A stretch of DNA of 64,000 nt, from NCBI RefSeq assembly GCF_009725995.1, contig NZ_RCNS01000004.1, forward strand, positions 124,001 to 188,000. Reading direction: 5' to 3'. The translations under genes and the position numbers were made by a program. The stretch is from Zobellia laminariae. GTDB taxonomy: Bacteria > Bacteroidota > Bacteroidia > Flavobacteriales > Flavobacteriaceae. The notes below the pieces were generated by a model. It ran no database searches, was not told the origin of the DNA, and was given only the letters and a program-made list of their open reading frames with translations. This document shows, one piece after another, positions 34,433-43,746 of this stretch; position 1 is the stretch's first letter; each line of letters begins with the position of its first letter.

Positions 34433-36358
34433 CTAATCTTTTATTACTTTTTCATTTTTTGAGCTAAACGGTAGTGGCGCACAACAATCTTGTGTACCGC
34501 CTACTTCTACGGATGAAGATCCAAATACTTGAATCGTAGATTTAATAAAATCTTCTTCATTAGCCTTGTAAATATTGTCTACATATTTCTGCGGGTTACG
34601 GTCAATGTATGGGAACCAAGTACTATGAATCTGTATCATAATACGATGGCCTTTTTTGAACGTATGTAATATGTCTTGCAGTCTAAAATTAACATCGCTT
34701 GGCTCACCGGGAACGAATGGTTCTGGATTTTCAAAGCTATTTCTAAATCGGCCTCTAAAAACTTCGGCACGTACAAGCTGCTGGTAACCGCCCATTATAA
34801 TATTATCTGGGTTGTGCTCGTATTTTTTATGATCATCTGGGTAAACATCTACTAGTTTTACAATAAAATCACCATCTGTTCCAGTCATGGCTACTTTTAG
34901 TTTCGCCATAATTTCACCAGCCAAAACCCTATCTTCTTCAAGAACATCTGTTTCAAAGGTAAGTACGTCTGGACGTCTTGATGCATGTCTTTGATCGTCT
35001 GACATATATCTACGTGGTGTAAAGGTCAATCCTTCTATCTGTGAAGTATATGGCACTGGTTTATGTGGGTCACTAGTGTATTCAAAGACTGCCTTCTCAT
35101 CAATTGGTTTGTTGATGCTAAGTTTTCCGTTTTCACCAAAATAAAGACTGATAGGTTCAATTTCTTTTGGAGGCCAAGCATCAAAAGTTTCCCATTTCTT
35201 AGCTCCGGTATCAAACATATAGGCTTCAGGCAAAGTGTCTGGGCCGTCATCCTTTAAATGGTGAGCAAAGAATTTACTTTCAATATTTTTTAAAAAGAAT
35301 GATGATATGCTATCACCAAAATAAATATGGTTATGGATAGTTTTGCCTTTTTCCCGCGCCCATGCACCATGGTCCCAAGGGCCCATAACAATACTATTTT
35401 TTGCTTTTGGACTGGTAGCTTCAACTGTTTTATAAATGTTTAAAGGTCCATAAAGATCTTCGGCATCAAACCAACCGCCAACGGTCATGACAGCGTGGTC
35501 AATATTTTTTAAATGTGGAAGGATATTTCTCTTTTGCCAGAACTCATCATAGTTGGGGTGGTCCACAATCTGGTTCCAGAAGAAATTATCATGATGATAA
35601 TTTTTTGTAATATTCTTAAGTGGCCCAAGTTTCAAGAAAAAATCATAAGCGTCTGGAGCAGGGTCTTCATAAAGGCGCATCAATTTATCCATATACCATG
35701 AGTCTCTTGTTAAGCTGTCTTTCTGATAACCGAAAACAGCAAAAGCAGCGGTGTAGCTTTCTAAGTATGCACCTTGGTGGTGAAAATCGTCAAAGAAAAA
35801 ATCTGCAATTGGTGCTTGCGGAGAGGATGCTTTTAACGCTGGATGCGCATCTATCATACCTGCAGCGGTATAATGCCCAGGATACGAAATGCCATACATA
35901 CCAACACGACCATTGTTTCCTTTAATTTTCTTTATCATCCAATCTATGGTGTCGTAGGTATCCGAACTCTCGTCAATATCTTTCTTGTTTTTTCGGTTAT
36001 TCCCAGGGATGTTGGGGCGCATGTTATCAAACTCACCATCGGACATATACCTTCCGCGTACATCTTGAAAAGCCAAAATATAACCGTCTTCAATCAGATA
36101 TTTTGAAGGATAGCTGCTGTAGTTAAAGTTTGAATATTTACTTGCATTATAACAGGTACGGTTTAGCAGAATAGGATAGTCTTTAGACTTGTCTTTTGGA
36201 GTGTAAATAGCGGTAAAAAGTTCCGCGCCATCTCGCATAGGTATACGGTATTCCTTTAAGTCATAATGTTGTCTGAAATAAAGGGAATCTGCATTTTGGG
36301 CTTGAAGGGACAGTGTTCCCATAGTAACAAGGAAGACCAGTATAAACCTGAATTTCAT
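34433..36358 (-). CDS. Exported CocE/NonD (peptidase S15-type) alpha/beta hydrolase
   Basis: The 641-residue hydrolase has a signal peptide (MKFRFILVFLVTMGTLSLQAQ), the S15 catalytic domain (about 40-330) with the nucleophile serine in GMYGISYPGHYTA, a histidine in VMGPWDHGAW, and the C-terminal jelly-roll X-Pro dipeptidyl-peptidase-like domain (about 400-610). The family includes acyl-ester hydrolases, beta-lactam acylases and X-Pro dipeptidyl peptidases, so the substrate cannot be stated. It sits between the CE7 esterase and the thioredoxin-like gene with gaps of about 50 bases, probably one operon. Confidence 0.9.
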   Translation of the reverse strand: MKFRFILVFLVTMGTLSLQAQNADSLYFRQHYDLKEYRIPMRDGAELFTAIYTPKDKSKDYPILLNRTCYNASKYSNFNYSSYPSKYLIEDGYILAFQDVRGRYMSDGEFDNMRPNIPGNNRKNKKDIDESSDTYDTIDWMIKKIKGNNGRVGMYGISYPGHYTAAGMIDAHPALKASSPQAPIADFFFDDFHHQGAYLESYTAAFAVFGYQKDSLTRDSWYMDKLMRLYEDPAPDAYDFFLKLGPLKNITKNYHHDNFFWNQIVDHPNYDEFWQKRNILPHLKNIDHAVMTVGGWFDAEDLYGPLNIYKTVEATSPKAKNSIVMGPWDHGAWAREKGKTIHNHIYFGDSISSFFLKNIESKFFAHHLKDDGPDTLPEAYMFDTGAKKWETFDAWPPKEIEPISLYFGENGKLSINKPIDEKAVFEYTSDPHKPVPYTSQIEGLTFTPRRYMSDDQRHASRRPDVLTFETDVLEEDRVLAGEIMAKLKVAMTGTDGDFIVKLVDVYPDDHKKYEHNPDNIIMGGYQQLVRAEVFRGRFRNSFENPEPFVPGEPSDVNFRLQDILHTFKKGHRIMIQIHSTWFPYIDRNPQKYVDNIYKANEEDFIKSTIQVFGSSSVEVGGTQDCCAPLPFSSKNEKVIKD

Positions 36359-36408
36359 AGTAGTGTTTTTTGTGTGTGTTTAAAGATAGGAATTTACAAG
36401 GTTTTGAG

Positions 36409-37701
36409 CTAGTTCCTCAACTTTGAAAAAAGCCACTTATTTTTAAGTTCTTGCTGCTCTGGAAATGTCCAATGCCTAGTTTCTTGAAAAACGTGTAATT
36501 CTTTTTTGGCAGGAATTAAATTATAAGCGGAATATGTAGATGCAGGCGGACAAACATTGTCATTGTACCCCCAGCTGTACCAGCCTTCAGCTTTTACAAA
36601 GCGTGAAAAATTGGCTACGTCATAGTATTTTGAAACTTCAATTTTTTCGGGTTTGTTTGTAAAATCGTTAATGAAAATCTGAGGCCATCCGCCGGCACGG
36701 CCATGTAAAAAACCTGTAAGGTCACTCAACGCTGGGTAAAATGCCGCTAGATAATCTATGCGGTCATCCATACCTGCGGTTACAATAGATAGTGCTCCAC
36801 CTTGGCTTCCTCCGGTAACAGCAATGTCTTCCCCATTAAAACTGGATACACTTTCCAGAAAATCTACCGCACGTATGCAACCTAAGTATACTCTGTGATA
36901 ATACGTATTTTCTTTATCGTCTAAATTAATAGTATTATAACTGCTTAAAGGCCCTGCTTTTAAATCGTCATACACTTGTTGGTCAAGATTCACGGGAATA
37001 CCGTGTATACCCATAGTGAAAGTGACAAAACCTTGGGCAGCTTCGTCTACTTCTCCGTAATACGGGCGAATGCCAGCTCCGGGCACATGTAGAATAGCGG
37101 GGTATTTACCCTCTTTTTTAGGGGTGCAAAGTATGCCGTAGATTTTACCTTTTATATTGTCTAATCGTACATGATAAACATTTACCTTATCCGTACATCT
37201 TTCTGGCATAAGAGTTTGGACAGCATTTATGGGTATTGCGGCAAGTTCTGCTTTTCCTTTATTCCAAAAAGCTTCAAAGTCTGACGGTAACGTGGTCGTT
37301 GCCTTTATTTTTTCAGGGGAAAAACCAGCGGTTGCGTATGAACTATATTCTTTACCATCTACCGTTACTTTGGCTGTACAGCGAAGAAATCCGGGTTCAT
37401 TAAATTTGTTCGATTTAACTTTTACTGCACCGTTTTTCAAAGTCAGTTCTCCTTCATCCCATATTTTCACGGAGCGATATCCTGGGTCGGTTTCAACGGT
37501 ATAGTTTATGGTAATATTTTCAAGAGGCACATTGTTGCGTAACACTGTAATAGAAAATTCGGCACGTTCGCCAACACTGTACGTCCAATCTGTGTGGTTG
37601 GGCGTTACAATAACATTTATAAGTTCTTTACTGGGTTGAGCGCTAAGATTAAAGCATAAAAGGAGAGTGGCCGTTAGGCTAATACAGATTTTAAGTTTCA
37701 T
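36409..37701 (-). CDS. Exported CE7-type acetyl esterase (acetylxylan esterase/cephalosporin-C deacetylase family)
   Basis: The 430-residue protein has a signal peptide (cleaved near SAQP), an N-terminal immunoglobulin-like region (about 25-130) and an AXE1-type alpha/beta hydrolase domain (about 135-430). The nucleophile elbow is VTGGSQGGAL, and the likely catalytic His is in ETRHWTF near the end. The oxyanion-side segment YRVYLGCIRAVDFL-like (YHRVYLGCIRAVDFLES) is also present. CE7 enzymes remove acetyl groups from xylo-oligosaccharides and antibiotics. No xylanase is nearby, so the natural substrate is open. It is probably the first gene of the three-gene exported-hydrolase unit. Confidence 0.9.
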   Translation of the reverse strand: MKLKICISLTATLLLCFNLSAQPSKELINVIVTPNHTDWTYSVGERAEFSITVLRNNVPLENITINYTVETDPGYRSVKIWDEGELTLKNGAVKVKSNKFNEPGFLRCTAKVTVDGKEYSSYATAGFSPEKIKATTTLPSDFEAFWNKGKAELAAIPINAVQTLMPERCTDKVNVYHVRLDNIKGKIYGILCTPKKEGKYPAILHVPGAGIRPYYGEVDEAAQGFVTFTMGIHGIPVNLDQQVYDDLKAGPLSSYNTINLDDKENTYYHRVYLGCIRAVDFLESVSSFNGEDIAVTGGSQGGALSIVTAGMDDRIDYLAAFYPALSDLTGFLHGRAGGWPQIFINDFTNKPEKIEVSKYYDVANFSRFVKAEGWYSWGYNDNVCPPASTYSAYNLIPAKKELHVFQETRHWTFPEQQELKNKWLFSKLRN

Positions 37702-37788
37702 AGAAATATAGGTTGTTTGGTCAACAAAAGAATTATGGCAAAACGCTATCTGTTTTAGCCATACCTAATATAGTTGATTAAAAACATT

Positions 37789-40700
37789 CTATGAAACTGC
37801 TACTACCGTTTCTTTAAAAGGAGCCATAGCTTTTAGTGCTTTCTCTACTGAGGTAATTCGTTCAAACACTAATATCAACCGAAGACCATTTCTTGTTTGC
37901 TTTTCTTTGACCTTACAAAGCTGCGGATGGTTTTGTACAAATTGAAGGACCTTAGTGAAAATTGGACTTTGATAAAAACGTGATTCCTGATCTGAAATAA
38001 AATAACCGATCAATTTGCCTTTTTTCATGACCACTTTTTCAATACCAATACTGTTCGCAATCCATTTTACACGAACAGAATTTAGTAAATCTTCTGCCTC
38101 AATAGGAATCTCTCCAAAGCGGTCTATTAATTGCGCTTCAAATTTTAGCAGGCTTTCTTCATCGGCAACATCATTCAAGTCGGTGTAGAGAGTAAGTCTT
38201 TCAGTAATATTGTTGATGTAATCATCAGGAAAGAGCAGTTGAAAGTCGGAATCTAGCTGTGTTTCTTTTACAAAAGGTTTTTCTTGATGTCCTTCTACTT
38301 CTTCATAAAGGTCTTTGAATTCATTTTCTTTCAGCTCGTCAATAGCTTCCGCTAATATTTTCTGATAGGTCTCAAAACCAATTTCGTTGATGAAACCACT
38401 TTGCTCTCCTCCTAATAAATCTCCCGCACCACGAATCTCTAAATCTTTCATGGCAATGTTGAATCCGCTACCCAGTTCTGTAAATTGAGATAATGCCTCA
38501 ATACGTTTTCTGGCTTCAGGAGTCATTGATTCATAAGGTGGAGTTATAAAATAACAGAAAGCTTTTTTATTGCTACGCCCAACACGGCCACGCATTTGAT
38601 GCAAATCGCTCAGACCAAAATTGTTCGCGTTGTTAATGAAGATAGTATTAGCGTTGGTAACGTCTAGCCCACTTTCAATAATGGTTGTGGAAACCAGAAC
38701 ATCAAATTCACCGTTCATAAAGGACAGCATAAGGTTTTCCAGCTTTTTACCATCCATTTGGCCATGTCCAATACCTACTTTGGCATCTGGTACCAAGCGT
38801 TGAATCATACCTGCAACCTCTTTTATATTTTCAATACGGTTATGAATAAAAAATACTTGTCCGCCACGTTGTATTTCATAGCTAATAGAATCACGGATAA
38901 CTTCTTCTCCAAAACGAATTACTCTACTTTCAATAGGGTATCGGTTAGGTGGTGGCGTTTTAATGACTGAAAGATCCCGTGCTGCCATTAAACTAAATTG
39001 CAATGTTCTAGGGATAGGCGTGGCAGTTAATGTTAGGACATCAACATTTTCTTTTATAGACTTTAATTTATCTTTTACCGCAACCCCAAATTTTTGCTCT
39101 TCATCAACAATGAGGAGCCCTAGGTCTTTGAACTTTACGTTTTTATTCACCAATTGGTGTGTGCCAATAATAATATCTACTTGGCCAGCTTCAAGTTTTG
39201 CTAAAGTTTCTTTACGCTCTTTTGCCGTTCTAAAACGGTTTAGGTAATCTACGTTTACCGGCATTTCTTTTAATCGCTCTGTAAAAGTACGATGGTGCTG
39301 AAAGGCGAGGATTGTAGTAGGTACAAGCACGGCAACCTGCTTGCCATTATCAACGGCCTTAAAAGCAGCACGAATAGCAACCTCGGTTTTACCAAAACCT
39401 ACATCACCACAAATTAGGCGATCCATAGGACGTTCACTTTCCATATCCTTTTTAAAATCCTCCGTGGCAGTGCTCTGGTCTGGGGTGTCTTCGTAAATAA
39501 AGGAAGCTTCTAGTTCAGTTTGCAAGTAGCTATCAGGGTCATATTGAAAACCTTTTTCCAACCTTCGCTTGGCATAAACCTTTATTAGGTCAAAAGCAAT
39601 TTTCTTGACTCTGGTCTTGGTTTTTTGCTTAAGTTTTTTCCAAGCAGCAGAACCTAGTTTGTAAATTTTTGGTGCAGCACCGTCTTTACCGTTAAACTTA
39701 GATATTTTGTGAAGCGAATGAATACTAACATATAAAATGTCTCGTTCGCCATAAACTAATTTAATGGCCTCTTGCTTTTTGCCCTCTACATCAATCTTTT
39801 GAAGTCCGCCAAATTTGCCAATACCGTGATCAATATGGGTGACGTAATCTCCTATTTCAAGCTTGTTGAGTTCTTTTAGTGTAATTGCCTGCTTTTTGGC
39901 GTATCCATTCTTAAGGTTGAATTTGTGGTAACGCTCAAATACTTGGTGGTCCGTATAACAAACTAATTTTTGGTCATCATCAATAAAACCTTGGTAAAGA
40001 GGTGTAACTATGGTCTTGTAATCTACATGCTCGTTTACTTCTTCAAAAATAGCATGGAAGCGTTTTGCCTGTTGATCACTAGCGCAAAAAATGTAATTGG
40101 TATACCCTCTAGCTTTGTAAGCATTCAGGTTTTCAATTAATAAATCGAATTTTTTATTGAACGAAGGTTGAGGATGTGTATTAAACTGAACGGTTACAGC
40201 CCTATCAACTAGTTCTGATGATGTAGAAGTCTCTGTAGTTAAAAGAGCAAAAGCCTTTAGTTGCTTTTTAAAACTCTTAGAATTCATAAAAAGAGCTTCG
40301 GGCTCTACGTGCTTAATATCTTCGGATAATTTTGAGAACGCCTCAATAGCCTTTGCGAAGAAATCATCTAAGCGGTCAAATATATAATCTGTGTTTTTAG
40401 CAAAAATTATAGTGTCAGAAGAGACATACTCTAGAAAGTTCTGTCTGTTTTCTTCCAAGAATTTACTTGCTACGTTAGGTATAACGTTTATTTTGTTCAC
40501 TTTACTCGTAGAGAGTTGTGTGTCTACATCAAACGTACGAATACTATCTACTTCATCACCAAAAAATTCTATACGGTAAGGCTCATCATTAGAGAATGAG
40601 AATACATCTACTATACCACCACGAACGGAGAATTCCCCTGGCTCGGTAACAAAATCTACTCTTTTAAACTTGTACTCAAAAAGCACCTCATTTAAAAAGT

Positions 40701-41193
40701 CCAGTGAAAGGGTGTCATTCAATTTAACCTTAAGCGTGTTCTTTTCAAGTTCACGGCGGGTAACCACTTTTTCAAAAAGAGCATCTGGGTAAGTAACTAT
40801 TACAGCCGGCTTTTTACGTGAGTTGATACGGTTAAGAACCTCGGCACGTAAAAGAACATTGGCATTGTCCGTCTCCTCAATCTGGTAAGGCCTACGGTAA
40901 CTTCCGGGATAGAAAAGCACATCTTTCTCTCCTATAATTTGTTCTAAATCATTCAGATAATAAGCAGCTTCTTCCTTATCGTTGAAAATTAAAAGAAATG
41001 GCCTATCTGAATTTTGAAAAATATCAGAAAACACAAAAGACAAAGAAGAACCCGTGAGTCCTTTTAAAATAATTGCGTGATCGGTATTTTGATTTTTTTC
41101 TGCGTTTGCCGGGAATTTTTGGGCAATAGTATCCTGCAGTTTTCGCGTTTGCGAAGACTGAGAAAACAGTTGTTGAATAGAAGATTGCGTCAA
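37789..41193 (-). CDS. mfd: Transcription-repair coupling factor Mfd
   Basis: DNA translocase that removes stalled RNA polymerase from lesions and recruits UvrA. The 1134 residues show the UvrB-homology region (about 10-330), the RNA polymerase interaction domain (about 440-520, EIGDYVTHIDHGIGKFGG), the helicase with Walker A GDVGFGKTE and DEEQ box, the TRG motif region near RGRVGRS, and a C-terminal TRCF domain. The start is TTG at 41193: an in-frame stop lies two codons upstream and no ATG is available for a long stretch. Translation is preceded by a leader containing a 7-bp hairpin and a TACCTTTG -7 candidate at 41296-41303. Confidence 0.97.
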   Translation of the reverse strand: MTQSSIQQLFSQSSQTRKLQDTIAQKFPANAEKNQNTDHAIILKGLTGSSLSFVFSDIFQNSDRPFLLIFNDKEEAAYYLNDLEQIIGEKDVLFYPGSYRRPYQIEETDNANVLLRAEVLNRINSRKKPAVIVTYPDALFEKVVTRRELEKNTLKVKLNDTLSLDFLNEVLFEYKFKRVDFVTEPGEFSVRGGIVDVFSFSNDEPYRIEFFGDEVDSIRTFDVDTQLSTSKVNKINVIPNVASKFLEENRQNFLEYVSSDTIIFAKNTDYIFDRLDDFFAKAIEAFSKLSEDIKHVEPEALFMNSKSFKKQLKAFALLTTETSTSSELVDRAVTVQFNTHPQPSFNKKFDLLIENLNAYKARGYTNYIFCASDQQAKRFHAIFEEVNEHVDYKTIVTPLYQGFIDDDQKLVCYTDHQVFERYHKFNLKNGYAKKQAITLKELNKLEIGDYVTHIDHGIGKFGGLQKIDVEGKKQEAIKLVYGERDILYVSIHSLHKISKFNGKDGAAPKIYKLGSAAWKKLKQKTKTRVKKIAFDLIKVYAKRRLEKGFQYDPDSYLQTELEASFIYEDTPDQSTATEDFKKDMESERPMDRLICGDVGFGKTEVAIRAAFKAVDNGKQVAVLVPTTILAFQHHRTFTERLKEMPVNVDYLNRFRTAKERKETLAKLEAGQVDIIIGTHQLVNKNVKFKDLGLLIVDEEQKFGVAVKDKLKSIKENVDVLTLTATPIPRTLQFSLMAARDLSVIKTPPPNRYPIESRVIRFGEEVIRDSISYEIQRGGQVFFIHNRIENIKEVAGMIQRLVPDAKVGIGHGQMDGKKLENLMLSFMNGEFDVLVSTTIIESGLDVTNANTIFINNANNFGLSDLHQMRGRVGRSNKKAFCYFITPPYESMTPEARKRIEALSQFTELGSGFNIAMKDLEIRGAGDLLGGEQSGFINEIGFETYQKILAEAIDELKENEFKDLYEEVEGHQEKPFVKETQLDSDFQLLFPDDYINNITERLTLYTDLNDVADEESLLKFEAQLIDRFGEIPIEAEDLLNSVRVKWIANSIGIEKVVMKKGKLIGYFISDQESRFYQSPIFTKVLQFVQNHPQLCKVKEKQTRNGLRLILVFERITSVEKALKAMAPFKETVVAVS

Positions 41194-41494
41194 CCGTTAG
41201 TTTTTTAAGAACTCAAACAAAGTCAGCTTTACTGGCTCGTCCAAGATGATAATATCTAGACCTGAGAATAAAACAGGTCTCTAAATTTTGAAAAGCAAAG
41301 GTAGCGAACTCCCTTTAAGTTTTTATGCCCTATGAATTGCTTTTTGTGCGTTATTAAATATTGACAGATTAAAGTTAGTCATGTTTGTTTTGTTGCGTCA
41401 ATAATTAGACGGGAAGGATTCATTTAATTCGTGTTAAATGAGGAGATTCAATTATCTGGAAAAGAGGGTTCCAGATTAAAATAATATCCAAAAG
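41194..41494. promoter_or_regulatory. Divergent promoter region between mfd and the oxidoreductase gene
   Basis: A 301-base gap without a gene. For mfd, the minus strand carries TACCTTTG (41303-41296), an exact TAnnTTTG match, about 100 bases before the start. An inverted repeat AGACCTG/CAGGTCT (41258-41264 and 41274-41280) lies in the resulting leader. I see no clear promoter for the plus-strand gene. Confidence 0.35.
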
Positions 41495-42844
41495 ATGAAA
41501 GAACAAAAATATGATGTCTTTGTTATAGGAAGTGGAGTTGCGGGACAAACGGTTGCAAAAGCCTGTGTGGAGTCAGGACTAAAAGTTGGTATTTCTGATA
41601 AAAGAGAATATGGCGGTACTTGCGCCAATAGAGGTTGTGACCCCAAAAAAGTATTGTTGGGAGCAACAGAAGTTATAGAAGCAAGTAAAAATCTTCAAGG
41701 GAAAGGCATCAAGGATGTTCCTGAACTCAATTGGAAAAAATTGATGAGTTTTAAAGAGGATTTTTCGCAAACTGTTCCGAAATCTACGGAGAAAAAAATG
41801 AGGGACTTGGGAATTGACATGCACCATCAATCTCCAAAATTTATAGATGAGAATACACTTTCGGTAGAGGGAAAGATTATTCAGGCAGATAAAATTGTAA
41901 TTGCTACAGGCTATGAGCCACGCGAATTGAATTTTAAGGGAAGCAAGCATTTAAAAACTAGCGATGATTTTTTAAGTCAGAAAAAGTTACCCAAAAGAAT
42001 CACTTTCATTGGAGCTGGATATGTGGGAATGGAATTTGCACATATTGCAGCCAGGGCTGGGGCAGAAGTAACTGTAATAGATTCTGGTAAGAGGCCATTG
42101 AAAGCCTTTGATGCAGATTTGGTTAAAGAATTGACAGCCTATTCGAAGGAGTTGGGAATCGAATTTATTTTTAACGCGAAAATTATTGGATTAAAGAAGG
42201 GGACTAAAAACTTGAAAGTATCTTTTGAGAAAAAAGGTAAGACAGAGATATTGAAAACGAAGGCAGTATTTAATACTGCAGGAAGGGTTCCCGCAATTTC
42301 AAAATTACAGCTAGAAAAAGGAAATATAACTTTTAATGAGAACGGAATTGAGACAAATGATTATTTGCAAAGCACAAGTAATGTAAATGTGTATGCCTGT
42401 GGTGATGTTTCGGACAAAGGGTTGCCGTTAACACCGCTTTCTAGTAAAGAGGGAAATGTGGTAGGCATCAATATCATTAAAGGAAATAAGAAAAAATTAG
42501 AGATTCCGGTTACTCCATCAGTGGTGTTCACATTGCCAAACTTAGCGTCAGTAGGATATTCGGAAGAAGAAGCAAAAAGTCGATATAAAAATGTAGTGGT
42601 CAATTATAAATCGATTTCCGATGGGTTCAATGCAAAGCGTATCAACGCACCATTGTATGCCTATAAACTTTTGCTAAACGAGCGTACAAAGGTAATTGTA
42701 GGAGCGCATTTGATAGGCCCTGACGCAGGTGAAACTATTAATTTATTAGCACTTGCTATAAATCAGGGTATGACCGCTAAACAAATCAAGCAGACTATTT
42801 TTACTTACCCATCGTGGTCTAATGATATTAAATCTATGGTGTAA
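41495..42844 (+). CDS. Pyridine nucleotide-disulfide oxidoreductase (glutathione/mercuric reductase-like)
   Basis: A 449-residue FAD protein. The FAD-binding GSGVAG is at about residue 12-17, the redox disulfide is GGTCANRGC (Cys43 and Cys48), the NAD(P)-binding GAGYVGMEFA is at about 173-182, the second FAD motif is VYACGDV, and a dimerisation domain ends the protein. The usual C-terminal HPTxxE active-site motif reads YPSWSN here, so the catalytic His-Glu pair is missing. It is therefore not a standard lipoamide dehydrogenase or glutathione reductase; the partner or substrate is unknown. No signal peptide. It converges with the TspO-like gene 15 bases away. Confidence 0.87.
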   Translation: MKEQKYDVFVIGSGVAGQTVAKACVESGLKVGISDKREYGGTCANRGCDPKKVLLGATEVIEASKNLQGKGIKDVPELNWKKLMSFKEDFSQTVPKSTEKKMRDLGIDMHHQSPKFIDENTLSVEGKIIQADKIVIATGYEPRELNFKGSKHLKTSDDFLSQKKLPKRITFIGAGYVGMEFAHIAARAGAEVTVIDSGKRPLKAFDADLVKELTAYSKELGIEFIFNAKIIGLKKGTKNLKVSFEKKGKTEILKTKAVFNTAGRVPAISKLQLEKGNITFNENGIETNDYLQSTSNVNVYACGDVSDKGLPLTPLSSKEGNVVGINIIKGNKKKLEIPVTPSVVFTLPNLASVGYSEEEAKSRYKNVVVNYKSISDGFNAKRINAPLYAYKLLLNERTKVIVGAHLIGPDAGETINLLALAINQGMTAKQIKQTIFTYPSWSNDIKSMV

Positions 42845-42859
42845 AGTAATCTTGATTGC

Positions 42860-43660
42860 TTAATGATTTTGTAATCGTTCTTTTAACTTTTTACCGGGAC
42901 TGGTCTCTTTGTTTTTCATAGCATGAGCCATAGAAGAAATAAATAGGATAATAGCTGCTGTAAGTGCGGAGTACGCAACAATTTCATAGTTGTCTTTATG
43001 CCGAACGAAAATAGCAACAAAGGCCCATACGGCAACTAGCGCAAATTCGCGCATATTACGTTTCCATGTCATAGCAAGGTTAATTATTGTAGCAATACCA
43101 ATTAGAATAATAGTCCATGATACTTCAGAAAGAGGTGCGCCTTCCCAACCTAATTTTGTGAGGTATGCAGAAATGTTGGCAATGGTTGCCACTGCAATCC
43201 ATCCGCTATACAAACAGATAGGCCACCAAACAAAGGCAATAACTTCAACGGGAGCATCCCATCTTTCCATATTGGTATTTAATATAATTTTGATGAGCGA
43301 AAAAAGAATCCCCAGCATAATCAACACTGAAATTCCGGTGTAGTCAAATGCAAAAGCTAAAACCCAAGAAGCATTTAGAATGTTGGCGATAAAAAACCAA
43401 TATCCGGTTTGAGTAATAAAGTCGCTTTCTTTTTTACTGAAAAAGGCTCGTTTTACTTGGAATATAGCATATGCTAGAAGGCTTAAGAAAATGATGCCCC
43501 AAATAGAAAAAGCATACGGGGCAGGAGTAAATAGGTTATCATATCTACGGCTTATTTCACCAATAGTAGTATCGTTTAGCCGGTACATCTGGGAGATGTA
43601 ATTAACGGCAATAACGAATAAAACAGAAAACAAGTTGAGTAAGGCCAGACTCTTTTTCAT
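42860..43660 (-). CDS. TspO/MBR-related tryptophan-rich membrane protein
   Basis: The 266-residue inner-membrane protein has seven or eight hydrophobic segments. A TspO-like signature is recognisable in FTPAPYAFSIWGIIFLSLLAYA, and Trp-rich stretches follow (YWFFIANILNASWVLAFAF, FVWWPICLYSGWIAVATI). It is longer than classic five-helix TspO (about 160), so it belongs to the extended relatives usually called tryptophan-rich sensory proteins. Ligand and function are unknown. pdeM lies upstream on the same strand, 72 bases away. Confidence 0.82.
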   Translation of the reverse strand: MKKSLALLNLFSVLFVIAVNYISQMYRLNDTTIGEISRRYDNLFTPAPYAFSIWGIIFLSLLAYAIFQVKRAFFSKKESDFITQTGYWFFIANILNASWVLAFAFDYTGISVLIMLGILFSLIKIILNTNMERWDAPVEVIAFVWWPICLYSGWIAVATIANISAYLTKLGWEGAPLSEVSWTIILIGIATIINLAMTWKRNMREFALVAVWAFVAIFVRHKDNYEIVAYSALTAAIILFISSMAHAMKNKETSPGKKLKERLQNH

Positions 43661-43717
43661 AAAAGTAATTTTTGTAAATTTACGTTAACGGCTAAAAGGC
43701 AATTGATTCAAACTGAA

Positions 43718-43746
43718 ATAAAACGGACTTATTCAATACCGTTTTT
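43718..43746 (-). terminator. Weak hairpin overlapping the PdeM gene stop
   Basis: AAAACGG (43720-43726) and CCGTTTT (43739-43745) form a 7-bp stem around the stop codon, and the minus strand continues TTTTATTTC. A possible terminator. Confidence 0.4.
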
